Made by a program: the position numbers and the translations under genes | DNA from: Palsa-883 sp963847615 | Lineage (GTDB): Bacteria; Pseudomonadota; Alphaproteobacteria; Acetobacterales; Acetobacteraceae | Length of the DNA stretch: 41,369 bases | Direction: 5' to 3' | NCBI GenBank assembly: GCA_963847615.1 | Contig: CAWKAN010000023.1 | Location: 1 to 41,369 of the forward strand | Shown here: positions 27,596-36,158 of the stretch, in pieces | How positions within the stretch are numbered: the first letter of the stretch is position 1 | Layout: each line of letters starts with the position of its first letter | The notes under the pieces: model-generated | What the model was told of the DNA's origin: nothing | The model's database searches: none | Seen by the model: the letters and a program-made list of their open reading frames with translations, nothing else

Positions 27596-28247
27596 TCAGG
27601 CCACCACCTGCAACCCCGGCGAGACGCTGAACCGCGCCTCGGTCTTCGAGCGGAGCTCCTCCAGCGTCACCTCCGGCGCCACGTCCACCAGGATCAGCCC
27701 GTCCGAGCCAACCTCGAACACGCCAAGATCGGTGATCACCAGATCCACCACGCCGGCCCCGGTCAGCGGCAGCGTGCAGCACTGCAACAGCTTCGACCTG
27801 CCGCCCGCCATGTGCTCCATCAACACCACCACGCGGCGCACGCCGGCCACCAGGTCCATCGCCCCGCCCATCCCCTTCACCATCTTGCCGGGGATCATCC
27901 AGTTCGCCAGGTCGCCGTTCTCCGCCACCTGCAACGCCCCCAGGATGGAGATGTCGATATGCCCGCCGCGCACCATCGCAAAGCTCGCGGCGCTGTCGAA
28001 GAAGCTGGTGGTCGAACAGCTCGGTCACCGTCTGCTTGCCGGCATTGATCAGGTCGGCATCCTCCTCCCCTTCGAACGGGAACGGCCCCATGCCCAGCAT
28101 GCCGTTCTCCGAATGCAACTGGATCGACATGCCGTCGGGGATGTGGTTCGCCACCAGCGTCGGAATGCCGATGCCGAGATTGACGTAGAAGCCGTCACGC
28201 AACTCCCGCGCGGCGCGCGCGGCCATCTGATCGCGGGTCCAGGGCAT
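27596..28247 (-). pseudogene. 3-oxoacid CoA-transferase subunit B, one frameshift
   Basis: The start ATG at 28247 has a strong GAGGAGAACC site. The product reads MPWTRDQMAARAARELRDG, GIGIPTLVANHIP and the catalytic-glutamate motif LHSENGMLGMGP, then GKQTVTEL. An extra base at about 28015 then shifts the frame; skipping it gives STTSFFDSAASFAMVRGGHI and the normal rest (ENGDLANWMIPGKMVKGMGG, EHMAGGRSKLLQCC) to the stop at 27596. The span of 652 bases is 217 codons plus one, fitting one inserted base. If real, the heterotetrameric enzyme is inactive here; if an assembly error, the gene is intact. It lies downstream of subunit A. Confidence 0.9.
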
Positions 28248-28967
28248 GCTGGTTCTCCTCGGTACCCGCTTGCGCACGGTGCGCTGTTCGATCCGCTTGT
28301 CAACCGCCTCCAGCCGCACCATGCGATTGACGAAAATCCCCGGCGTGATGATGTGGTCCGGATCGATCTGCCCCGGCGCGACAAGGTCCTCGACCTCGGC
28401 CACCGTCACCTCGGCCGCGGTCGCCATGATCGGATTGAAGTTCCGCGCGGTCTTCCGATAGATCAGGTTGCCCTCGGGATCCGCCTTCCAGGCATGGATC
28501 ACCGCCAGGTCGGCGCGCAGCCCCAATTCCATCACATAGGTGCGGCCGCCGAACAGCTTGGTTTCCTTGCCCTCGGCGATCTGCGTCCCGGCCCCGGTCG
28601 CGGTGTAGAACGCCGGGATCCCAGCCCCGCCCGCCCTGATCCGCTCCGCCAGCGTGCCTTGCGGGTTGAACTCGATCTCCAACTCCCCGGCCAGATACTG
28701 TTGCGCGAATGTTGCGTTCTCGCCGACATACGAACTGATCATCTTGCGGACCTGCCGCGTCTTCAGCAGGACGCCCAACCCCACATCGTCGATGCCGGCG
28801 TTGTTGGAAATGACCGTCAGATCCTTCACCCCGCTGGCACGAATCGCCTCGATCAGCACCGCGGGAATGCCGCACAGCCCAAACCCGCCCGACATGATCG
28901 TCATGCCGTCGCGCAAGACGCCCGACAGCGCCGCCTCGGCGTCCGCATAGACCTTGCTCACCGTCAT
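28248..28967 (-). CDS. 3-oxoacid CoA-transferase subunit A
   Basis: A 240-residue subunit A of the class I CoA-transferase that moves CoA between succinyl-CoA and acetoacetate or 3-oxoadipate. Starts at ATG 28967 behind GGGAG. Family motifs: GGFGLCGIPAVL (the phosphate/CoA-binding loop), ISNNAGID, GENATFAQQYLAGELEIEFNPQG as two adjacent blocks, and GKETKLFGGRTYV. It has no stop codon of its own: the frame runs from VRKRVPRRTS straight into the Met of subunit B. GTA sits where AAGCGG-TGA would make a natural end, so stop loss is possible. As written it would be an A-B fusion until the break in B. Confidence 0.88.
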
Positions 28968-29211
28968 CACGCAACTCCCGATCCTCGCCGCCGCAAGCTG
29001 CCATCCGCCCCAGCGCGACGCAACAACGCCGGCGTCGAGCGAGGCGGTCGGGGCGCCCGGGCCGGGAGGTCGGGCGATTGCCCCCCGGGGGGCGACGCCC
29101 AGGCCGCGTTGGACACAAATAATGGCATGACACGTGAAGCATGACACCGGGCGATCACGGGATCATCATGGCGGCCACAGTGTCAGCGGCCACAATGTCA
29201 GGGGGCGTCAG

Positions 29212-30450
29212 ATGCGGAGCGGCGATATCGTGGCGGAGAGCGCGCGCAACATCGAACTGGTCGGCCACACCGACCAGGGCGGCCGCGGCGACGGCGTGCA
29301 GGTGATGGTGGCGCGCGGCCACGCCTATGTCGGCACCCGCGTCAGCCGCGGCATCATGGTGACGGACGTGCGCGACCCGCGCCACCCGAAGCCGGTCAAT
29401 TTCATGCCGATCCACCCGAACTCGTGGTGCATGCACCTGCAGACGGCGGAAGACCTGCTGCTCTGCATCGAGGAGCTCGATCTCAAGGCACTGCTGTCGC
29501 AGAAAGATTACTATAGCCAGTCCAACCAGGTGGACAGCGCCCGCTACGGGGTCCGCGGCACGGATTTCTCCGCCGGGATGCGGGTCTACGACATCGCCGA
29601 CCCGGCCAATCCGCGCCCGATCGGCTTCATGGAGGTCCAGGGCCTCGGCCTACACCGCATCTGGTGGGTCGGCGGGCGCTATGCCTATGCCTCGGCGCTG
29701 CTCGACGGCTTCATCGACCATGTGCTGATCGTGATCGACATGGCGGACCCGACCCGCCCGGTCGAGGTCGGCCGCTGGTGGATCCCCGGCATGTGGGCCG
29801 CCGGCGGCGAGACGCCGGGCTGGACCGGGCGCACCGCGCTGCACCACGCGGTGGTGGTGGACGACATCGCCTATGGCAGTTGGCGCGACGGCGGGCTGAC
29901 CATCCTGGACGTGAAGGACAAGGCGGCGCCGAAGCTGATCGTGCATCGCAACTGGAGCCCGCCGTTCGGCGGCGGCACCCACAGCGCGCTGCCGCTGCAC
30001 GACCGCGACCTGCTGGTGGTCGCCGACGAGGCGGTGCTGAACATCGACCAGGAGCAGATGAAGCGCACCTGGATCTTCGACATCCGCGAGAAGGCCAACC
30101 CGGTGTCGATCGCCACGATGCCGACGCCGTCCGAGCAGGACTATGTGCGGATGGGCGGCCAGTTCGGGCCGCACAACCTGCACGAGAACCGGCCGGGCTC
30201 GTTCCGGTCCTCGACCACGATCTTCGCCACCTGGCAGAGCGCCGGGGTGCGCGTGTTCGACATCGCCGATCCGTTCCGGCCGCGGGAGATCGGCCATTTC
30301 GTGCCGCCGCAGCCGAGGGTCTGGATGGAGCCGATGCGCGGGCGGGCCAAGATGCGCCACAGCGCCGACCTGTTCGTCGCGACCGACGGGCTGATCTATC
30401 TCACCGATTACGATGCCGGATTGTACATCCTGCAATGGCGGGGTGGCTAG
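29212..30450 (+). CDS. LVIVD-repeat beta-propeller protein
   Basis: A 412-residue protein with at least six LVIVD-type blade motifs: VTDVRDPRHPKPV, VYDIADPANPRPIG, VIDMADPTRPVEVG, ILDVKDKAAPKLI, IFDIREKANPVSI and VFDIADPFRPREIG. Together these predict a beta-propeller. It contains several His-rich blade loops (ALHHAVVV, GPHNLHEN, MRHSAD) that could bind a metal, though this is inference. No signal peptide at the chosen ATG 29212, which follows a GGGGG purine run; the 26 codons upstream in frame look non-coding. Divergent from the CoA-transferase genes. Function of the family is poorly defined. Confidence 0.85.
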   Translation: MRSGDIVAESARNIELVGHTDQGGRGDGVQVMVARGHAYVGTRVSRGIMVTDVRDPRHPKPVNFMPIHPNSWCMHLQTAEDLLLCIEELDLKALLSQKDYYSQSNQVDSARYGVRGTDFSAGMRVYDIADPANPRPIGFMEVQGLGLHRIWWVGGRYAYASALLDGFIDHVLIVIDMADPTRPVEVGRWWIPGMWAAGGETPGWTGRTALHHAVVVDDIAYGSWRDGGLTILDVKDKAAPKLIVHRNWSPPFGGGTHSALPLHDRDLLVVADEAVLNIDQEQMKRTWIFDIREKANPVSIATMPTPSEQDYVRMGGQFGPHNLHENRPGSFRSSTTIFATWQSAGVRVFDIADPFRPREIGHFVPPQPRVWMEPMRGRAKMRHSADLFVATDGLIYLTDYDAGLYILQWRGG

Positions 30451-30938
30451 GCCGGGTTCCCCTGCTGTCGCGGGGAACATGCCGCCGATCGCCAACCTCG
30501 GTTCGGTGATCGGCAAGCCGGCGCCGACGCCGTGCGGCTGCCGTCGGGCATGGCGGCTGCATACGGCACGGGGCTGATCGACCGCAATCAGGGTTGCGGC
30601 GGAAAGCCGAGGGGCGCCGCATTTGTGGCCGCGGGTTCATGCGCGGCACACCTATAGGTAAGTGGCCGCGACGTTATCTGCCGCTTCACAGGCGCGCCGC
30701 AGAGAAGGGGCACATTGACTTATCTCCAGCACCACCCATCCCGCGGTTCAGGCACACCGGAATTAGCGGCCCGGCTTCGTGGGTTGCAGGCTGATGAGTA
30801 CCGATATGCGGTGTTCCGTAGCTTCACCTCGGACCGGCACGTGGCCGACAACGACTGGGGCGAGGGCGCGACGACGCTGGAATGGACGCTGTCATCGCCG
30901 CCACCATCGCGTGCGTTCGAAGCACTGCCGCAGATCCA
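30451..30938. other. Intergenic stretch of about 490 bases
   Basis: Short frames on both strands with no recognisable domain. It probably carries the promoter of the SCO gene. No repeats shared with the rest of the window were seen. Confidence 0.4.
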
Positions 30939-31595
30939 ATGACCCAACGCATGTCCGGTCGGATCGGGCGCCGCGGCTTCGTCGGCGTGTTGGCGGCGGG
31001 GTTGGCGGGCTGCCATCCGAAGGCGCAATGGCACAACGTCGATGTCACCGGCTCCTTCCCGCCGCTGGCGCTGACGATGACGCGCGCGACCGATGGGCAG
31101 ACCGTGACGGGGGCGAGCTATCGCGGGTCGGTCGTGCTGCTGTATTTCGGCTACACCTACTGCCCGGATGTCTGCCCGCTGACGCTGGGCAATATTGCGC
31201 GGGTGCTCGACCAGCTTGGACCGTTGGCGAAGCAGGTCAACGTGCTGTTCGTCACGGTCGATCCGAACCGCGACGACCTGAAGACGTTGAAAGCATACAC
31301 GGCGCAGTTCTCGCCGCGGATCGTCGGGCTGCGCGGCACGCCGGACCAGCTCGCCGCGCTGGCACGTACCTACCGCATCGCCTATTCGGTCGAGCCGGCG
31401 ACCCAGGACCATCCTTACGAGGTGACGCACAGCGCGGCGATCTATGCGTTCGACGCGAACGGCGCGACGCGACTGCTGATCCCATCGATGGCCTCGAGCA
31501 AGCCGGATATCAAAGGCACCGCGGCAGATCTGCGCCGGTTGATCGCCGCACCCGAGCCAACCGGCTGGTGGGGACGGCTGCTGCAGATGGTGTGA
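30939..31595 (+). CDS. SCO1/SenC-family copper protein
   Basis: A 218-residue thioredoxin-fold protein delivering copper to the CuA site of cytochrome c oxidase. The N-terminus has a twin-arginine followed by a lipobox (RRGFVGVLAAGLAGC, Cys25), so it is probably a membrane-anchored periplasmic lipoprotein. Copper ligands are Cys75 and Cys79 in TYCPDVCP and His164 in YEVTHSAAIY. FVTVDPNRDD (104-113) is the usual conserved block. An alternative ATG lies 12 bases further on. Convergent with the CtaG gene (18 bases between stops), which has a related role in oxidase assembly. Confidence 0.93.
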   Translation: MTQRMSGRIGRRGFVGVLAAGLAGCHPKAQWHNVDVTGSFPPLALTMTRATDGQTVTGASYRGSVVLLYFGYTYCPDVCPLTLGNIARVLDQLGPLAKQVNVLFVTVDPNRDDLKTLKAYTAQFSPRIVGLRGTPDQLAALARTYRIAYSVEPATQDHPYEVTHSAAIYAFDANGATRLLIPSMASSKPDIKGTAADLRRLIAAPEPTGWWGRLLQMV

Positions 31596-31613
31596 TGCCT
31601 GCCGACGCGCCGC

Positions 31614-32540
31614 CTAGCGCCCGGTCCACCCGCTCGCATTCAGCACGATCTTCGGCGTGGTCGCGTCCGGCCGCGGGCTCGCGACGCGTGCCTGCGCTTC
31701 CTCATGCAGGCGGAAATGGTTCAGCGCGACGAAGAACCCGGCGATGCTCATCATCGCCGCGGGAATCCACACCACCAGGCCGCCCAGATGCTGGTCCAGC
31801 ACCGCGCTGACCGAGGGATACACGCGTCCGCACAGATCGTAGTACGGATACAGCACGTGATTGTCGAAGGTGATGAGCGCGCCCAGCAGGATCTGCGGAA
31901 ACATCACGGCGACCGGCAGCACGATGCGCGTGGCGAACCCCGCCCGCGCCGGCGGCTTCGGGCGTGGGTCCAGCACCAGGCTCCAGAACAGCAGCCCGTC
32001 GATCACCATGCTCCAGTTCATCACCGCATACAGCCGCGGATCGACCATCGCGCGGAAATGCACCGGCGGGATCAGCCACAGCGCGACCAGCCCGACGAAC
32101 AGGATGGCGGCGATCGCCGGCTGCTGCACGATGCGGACAGCCAGCCGCACCGCCCGCAGGTCAGTCAGCCGCCGCAGCGGCGCCGGCATCCCCTGGCGGA
32201 TCGTCGCGCCGGGCCAGGCCAGGACGATGAGAAACGGCCCCAGGTGGTGCATGCCGAGATGTTGCAGCCGGTTCAGGAAGAACATGTGCTGGCTGAGATA
32301 CAGGAAGCGCGTCTGCAGCACGCCGTACAGCACCAGCAGGCCGAGCAGGAAGCTCGCCTGCCGCCAGATCGCCGGGCGTTGCGCCGGCGCGCTGCGCACC
32401 AGGCCGCGGCCGAACCACCAGAGCGCGACGGTCGCGGCCAGGTAGGTTGCCCAGGAGAAGTCCCACGGCGCCCAGACCGGCAGCGTGGACGGGTGCGCCT
32501 GGGACAGCCAGGACACCAGCAGCCCGGCGCCCAGCAGCAT
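31614..32540 (-). CDS. CtaG-type (caa3 oxidase) assembly membrane protein
   Basis: A roughly 308-residue polytopic protein with seven predicted hydrophobic spans. Examples are LLGAGLLVSWLSQAHP, SWATYLAATVALWWFG, FLLGLLVLYGVL, AILFVGLVALWLIPP, MVIDGLLFWSLVL, VMFPQILLGALITF and VWIPAAMMSIAGFFV. HLGMHHLGPFLIVLAWPG, HFRAMVDPRLYAVMNW and DNHVLYPYYDLCGR are His-rich blocks typical of the caa3_CtaG family. The family is tied to copper insertion into cytochrome oxidase. The start is uncertain: the frame is open back to 32747, where no ATG or GTG is well placed after the upstream gene's stop. I use ATG 32540; TTG 32555 is an alternative. Confidence 0.85.
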   Translation of the reverse strand: MLLGAGLLVSWLSQAHPSTLPVWAPWDFSWATYLAATVALWWFGRGLVRSAPAQRPAIWRQASFLLGLLVLYGVLQTRFLYLSQHMFFLNRLQHLGMHHLGPFLIVLAWPGATIRQGMPAPLRRLTDLRAVRLAVRIVQQPAIAAILFVGLVALWLIPPVHFRAMVDPRLYAVMNWSMVIDGLLFWSLVLDPRPKPPARAGFATRIVLPVAVMFPQILLGALITFDNHVLYPYYDLCGRVYPSVSAVLDQHLGGLVVWIPAAMMSIAGFFVALNHFRLHEEAQARVASPRPDATTPKIVLNASGWTGR

Positions 32541-32662
32541 GAGCCAGGCGAGCAACTCCGGACGGTCGAGGCGGCGGTGTGCGGCGAGGGTTGTCAGCGT
32601 GCGTCCCCCGATGGCGGCGTCATGACGATAGGCCCGGGCGATAGACCCCGGCGCCCGGCGGA

Positions 32663-33280
32663 TCAATGGAACCGATGCTCCATGACGGAAAAGACACCTG
32701 CCTGCTCGGCGCCGAGGGCCTCGGCGGTGACGGGACCGCGGACCCACAGTTCCGCCACGGCGGCAACCGGGCAGAACAGTTCAGGCACCGCGCTGTTCGG
32801 CGCGCGGCCCTGCTCCAGCACGCGATGCCAGGTCAGTCCGCTGCCGGGCGCGTGCCGGCGCGCCGATCGCTCCAGCGCGTCGCGGTCAGCCGGGATGCCA
32901 GGGGGGAACAGGATCACCAGCTTGGCCAGATCCGGGGCGTCGGGTCGCGGCACCACGACCGCGGCTTCGGTGACCAGCCGCGACACCGCGCCGATGAAGG
33001 CGGGCGAATTGCGGTCGCAGTCCGCCAGCGCCGGCGAGCCATAGGCCGCCGCGCGCGCCGCCACGCTGTCGAACGCCAACTCGGCGAAGCCGTCGATCGC
33101 CATGGCGCGGGCGCGCGGGGTCGCCGCGGTGATGACGTGGCTTTGCGCGTAGCGGCGCAGTCCTGGCAGGCGGCAGACCAGCGGCCCATGGATGTCCAGC
33201 CAGTGCCGGGCAAACCCGGCGGCGTCGATGTCGTCCCGGCGACGCATCAGGCTGATCGCGCCGACCATGCCGTCTCCCAT
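32663..33280 (-). CDS. EthD-domain protein
   Basis: A 205-residue protein whose first ~100 residues form an EthD-type ferredoxin-like fold: MVGAISLMRRRDDIDAAGF, then ARHWLDIHGPLVCRLPGLRRY and AIDGFAELAFDS. The second half (LVILFPPGIPADRDALERSA) looks like a second, divergent copy of the same fold. EthD proteins are small alpha/beta-barrel dimers, often linked to breakdown of ethers or polyketide-type substrates, and their exact activity is often unknown. The start ATG 33280 has AGGAG about 11 bases upstream. It lies just upstream of CtaG on the same strand. Confidence 0.82.
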   Translation of the reverse strand: MGDGMVGAISLMRRRDDIDAAGFARHWLDIHGPLVCRLPGLRRYAQSHVITAATPRARAMAIDGFAELAFDSVAARAAAYGSPALADCDRNSPAFIGAVSRLVTEAAVVVPRPDAPDLAKLVILFPPGIPADRDALERSARRHAPGSGLTWHRVLEQGRAPNSAVPELFCPVAAVAELWVRGPVTAEALGAEQAGVFSVMEHRFH

Positions 33281-33688
33281 GGGCCGTTTTCTCCTGTCCT
33301 GGGCGGTTCCTCGATGCACCACAGGATAGCCGGACTATCGGCGCGGGGCACGCGGCCGACGCAGGTTGCCCGCGCCAAGGGCTCCCTCCTGAACCAGGCG
33401 TCAGTTGCGTGATGGCTGATGCGATCGGCACCATCCGCGGTGCCACCCGGGCGGATGGCAGGACTGGCAAGCCGATGCAGGGTCGCGGCACCGCGTTCCT
33501 GGTGGTGCGCGAGGGCGGCACCGCAGCGGGGCGCCCTTCGACGTGGCGGAAGGGGGCGTCCCACGGGCGACACGGGCGGTCCAGGTCGCGCCGCTCGCGG
33601 TCGGGTGGTTGCAACGGCAACCTTTCCGGGAGTTGTCGGCTGGCACCATCGGCCTTACGATCCCGTTACCAAACGCCGGAGGAAGCCG
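33281..33688. other. Divergent intergenic region upstream of the transporter operon
   Basis: About 400 GC-rich bases between the minus-strand EthD gene and the plus-strand transporter gene. Long frames here (for example the plus-strand extension back to 33419) are GC artefacts; the true start has its own ribosome site. Promoters for both directions are expected but I cannot mark them. Confidence 0.4.
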
Positions 33689-34993
33689 ATGCCGCCCGTC
33701 CCGTCCCAGGATGCTGCGCTGGAGGCGGCCACCATGCGCCGCGTTTTCACCCGCATGCTGCCGTTTCTGGTCCTCGCCTACCTGATCTGCTACATCGATC
33801 GCGTGAACGTGGGCTTCGCCGGCCTGCAGATGAACCACGATCTCGGCCTGAGCAAGACCATCTTCGGCCTGGGCGGCGGCATCTTCTTCATCGGCTACTT
33901 CCTGCTGGAAGTGCCGAGCAACCTGGCGTTGGAGCGCTTTGGCGCCAGCCGCTGGATCGCGCGCATCATGATCTCCTGGGGCATCGTCTCGGGCGCGATG
34001 GCGTTCACCGCCGGGACCAACTCCTTCCTGACGCTGCGCTTCCTGCTGGGTGCGGCGGAGGCCGGCTTCTTCCCCGGCGTGATCCTGTTTCTGACCTACT
34101 GGTTCCCTGCGGCGCATCGCGCGCGCATCGTCGGCATCTTCATGGTGGCGATTCCGGCCGCCGGCTTCGTCGGCTCGCCGCTGTCCGGTGCGATCCTTGG
34201 CCTCGACGGTTGGCTCGGCGTGCGCGGCTGGCAATGGGTGTTCATCCTGGAGGCGATCCCCGCGGTGCTGATGGGCGTGGCCTCGCTGATCTGGCTGACC
34301 GACAAGCCGGAACATGCGAAATGGCTCTCGCCCGAGCAGCGGGCCTGGCTGGCCGCGCAGCTCGCCGCCGAGCGGGCGCGTGCCTCCCGCGTGCCGCGCA
34401 TGTCGGTCTGGAAGGTGATGCGCGACAAGCACGTGCTGATCATGGCGCTGGTCTATTCCGGGGCTGCCGGCGCCAGCTCGGGCCTGGCCATCTGGCAGCC
34501 GCAGATCATCAAGTCGTTCGGGCTGAGCAATTTCCAGACCGGGCTGGTCAACGCAATACCGTACGGGATCGCGGCGGTGCTGATGGTGCTGTGGGGCCGC
34601 CAGTCCGATCGCACCGGGGAGCGCGTGTGGCACAACGCGGTGCCGATCAGCGCGATCGTCGTCGGTCTGCTGGCCACCTTCTTCGTCCAGCAGCTTGCGC
34701 CGATGGTCGCCCTGCTGACGCTGGTGCTGGTGGGCACCTACGCGTGCAAAGGGCCGTTCTGGGCGCTCGCCACCGAGTTCCTCGCCGCCCCGGTGGCGGC
34801 GGCCGGCATCGCGCAGATCAACGCGCTCGGCAATCTGTCGGGCTTCGTCGCCAACTACCTGATCGGCGCGATCAAGGATGCGACCGGCAGCTATCCGCTG
34901 TCGCTGATGCCGATCATGGCGTTGTCGGCGATCGGCGCGGTGGCGGTGGTATGGATCGGCCGCGCCCGGCAGCCTGCCTTGGCAGCGGAATGA
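33689..34993 (+). CDS. MFS transporter, anion:cation symporter (ACS) family
   Basis: A 434-residue inner-membrane permease with twelve predicted membrane spans. The first span ends with ICYIDRVNVGFAGLQMNHDL, the classical ACS-family signature. GAAEAGFFPGVILFLTYWFP follows in spans 4-5. A cytoplasmic loop around residues 205-245 (DKPEHAKWLSPEQRAWLAAQ) separates the halves. Members import organic acids such as tartrate, phthalate, 4-hydroxyphenylacetate, glucarate or hexuronates. The start at 33689 has GGAGGA at about 33678. The next gene begins 28 bases after the stop, so the imported acid is probably a substrate or precursor for that dehydrogenase. Confidence 0.92.
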   Translation: MPPVPSQDAALEAATMRRVFTRMLPFLVLAYLICYIDRVNVGFAGLQMNHDLGLSKTIFGLGGGIFFIGYFLLEVPSNLALERFGASRWIARIMISWGIVSGAMAFTAGTNSFLTLRFLLGAAEAGFFPGVILFLTYWFPAAHRARIVGIFMVAIPAAGFVGSPLSGAILGLDGWLGVRGWQWVFILEAIPAVLMGVASLIWLTDKPEHAKWLSPEQRAWLAAQLAAERARASRVPRMSVWKVMRDKHVLIMALVYSGAAGASSGLAIWQPQIIKSFGLSNFQTGLVNAIPYGIAAVLMVLWGRQSDRTGERVWHNAVPISAIVVGLLATFFVQQLAPMVALLTLVLVGTYACKGPFWALATEFLAAPVAAAGIAQINALGNLSGFVANYLIGAIKDATGSYPLSLMPIMALSAIGAVAVVWIGRARQPALAAE

Positions 34994-35020
34994 AATGGAC
35001 GACATCGAGGGGGGCTGAAG

Positions 35021-35950
35021 ATGCGGATCGGTTTCATCGGGCTCGGCATGATGGGCAAGGGCATGGCCGCCAATTTGCAGAAGGGCGGCCATGAGCTGGT
35101 GGTGCATGACCTGACGCGGCAGGCCGCCTCGCAGCATTTGGCGAACGGCGCCACCTGGGCGGACAGCCCGCGCGCGGTGGCCGCGGCCTGCGACGTGGTG
35201 TTCACCTCGCTGCCGACGCCGGCGGATGTGGAGGCGGTCGGGCTGGGCGAGAACGGGCTGGCGTCCGGCTTCCGCAAGGGCGCGGCGTGGTTCGACCTGT
35301 CCACCAACGCGGTCAACGTGGTGCGCCGGCTGCACGCGACGCTGGCCGCGCAGGGGGTGGATTTCCTCGACGCGCCGGTCAGCGGCGGGCCGCATGGCGC
35401 GAGCAGCGGTCGGCTGGCGATCTGGGTCGGCGGCGACAAGCCCGTGTTCGACAACTACCAGGCGGCGCTGGACGCGATGGGCGACCAGGCGCGCTATATC
35501 GGGGCCATCGGTGCCGGAACGATCGCCAAGCTGACGCACAACTGCGCCGGCGCGGCGATCAATACGGTGCTGGCCGAGGTGTTCACCATGGGCGTGAAGG
35601 CCGGCGTCGAGCCGCTGGCGCTGTGGGAGGCGATCCGCCAGGGCGCCACCGGCCGCCAGCGCACCTTCGACCGGCTGGGCGGGCAGTTCCTGCAAGGCCG
35701 CTACGACCCGCCCGACTTCGCGCTGCGGCTGCTGCACAAGGACGTGTCGCTGGCGTTGCAGCTTGGCCGCGAGGTCAGCGTGCCGATGCGGTTGTGCAAC
35801 CTCGCGCTGCAGGAGATGACCGAGGCGATGAACCGTGGCTGGGCCGGGCGGGACAGCCGGTCCTTCATGCTGCTGCAGCAGGAGCGCGCGGGGATCGCGC
35901 CGCTGGCGGTGCCGGCGGAGCAGATCAAGGCGGTGGTGGAGAAGGGGTAG
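35021..35950 (+). CDS. Beta-hydroxyacid dehydrogenase (3-hydroxyisobutyrate dehydrogenase family)
   Basis: A 309-residue NAD(P)-dependent dehydrogenase. The Rossmann motif is GFIGLGMMG (4-12), followed by Asp30, which favours NAD. Substrate-binding blocks are DLSTN (92-96) and DAPVSGGPHGA (117-127). The catalytic lysine is Lys170 in TIAKLTHNCAG. The C-terminal helical domain has FALRLLHKDVSLAL, typical of the family. Possible substrates include 3-hydroxyisobutyrate, tartronate semialdehyde and related 3-hydroxy acids. Second gene of an operon with the ACS transporter. Confidence 0.93.
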   Translation: MRIGFIGLGMMGKGMAANLQKGGHELVVHDLTRQAASQHLANGATWADSPRAVAAACDVVFTSLPTPADVEAVGLGENGLASGFRKGAAWFDLSTNAVNVVRRLHATLAAQGVDFLDAPVSGGPHGASSGRLAIWVGGDKPVFDNYQAALDAMGDQARYIGAIGAGTIAKLTHNCAGAAINTVLAEVFTMGVKAGVEPLALWEAIRQGATGRQRTFDRLGGQFLQGRYDPPDFALRLLHKDVSLALQLGREVSVPMRLCNLALQEMTEAMNRGWAGRDSRSFMLLQQERAGIAPLAVPAEQIKAVVEKG

Positions 35951-35980
35951 GACCGCAGGCCGCGGACCGCCGGGCGGACG

Positions 35981-36158
35981 CTAGCCCGGACTTCTCACAC
36001 TGTCGCGGGTGCTGGCTTGGTCCTTGCCGCGCCCCGATGGTACCATGGGGGTTTTCGCGCCTTGCGAATACAACCTGTATTGGCGGCGGCGCGAAAACCC
36101 CTTGGCACGACAATGCCCTTCGCCATCATCCCGCGACAGTATGAGAAATCCGGGCTAG
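35981..36158. repeat. 178-bp MITE-like element with 29-bp terminal inverted repeats and an inner hairpin
   Basis: Ends 35981-36009 and 36130-36158 are inverted repeats matching at 27 of 29 bases (CTAGCCCGGAYTTCTCAYAC then TGTCGCGGG). Inside, 36048-36061 and 36088-36101 form a perfect 14-bp stem (GGGGTTTTCGCGCC), within which AATACA/TGTATT (36067-36072, 36076-36081) form another. It has no coding capacity. It sits between two convergent genes; the stop codon TAG of the minus-strand monooxygenase gene lies inside the right terminal repeat. It could act as a bidirectional terminator as well as a mobile element. Confidence 0.85.

Noticed and set aside
33401..35737. 778-codon minus-strand frame
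   Set aside because: It is the antisense shadow of the transporter and dehydrogenase genes, with Arg/His/Gln-rich translation and no domain.
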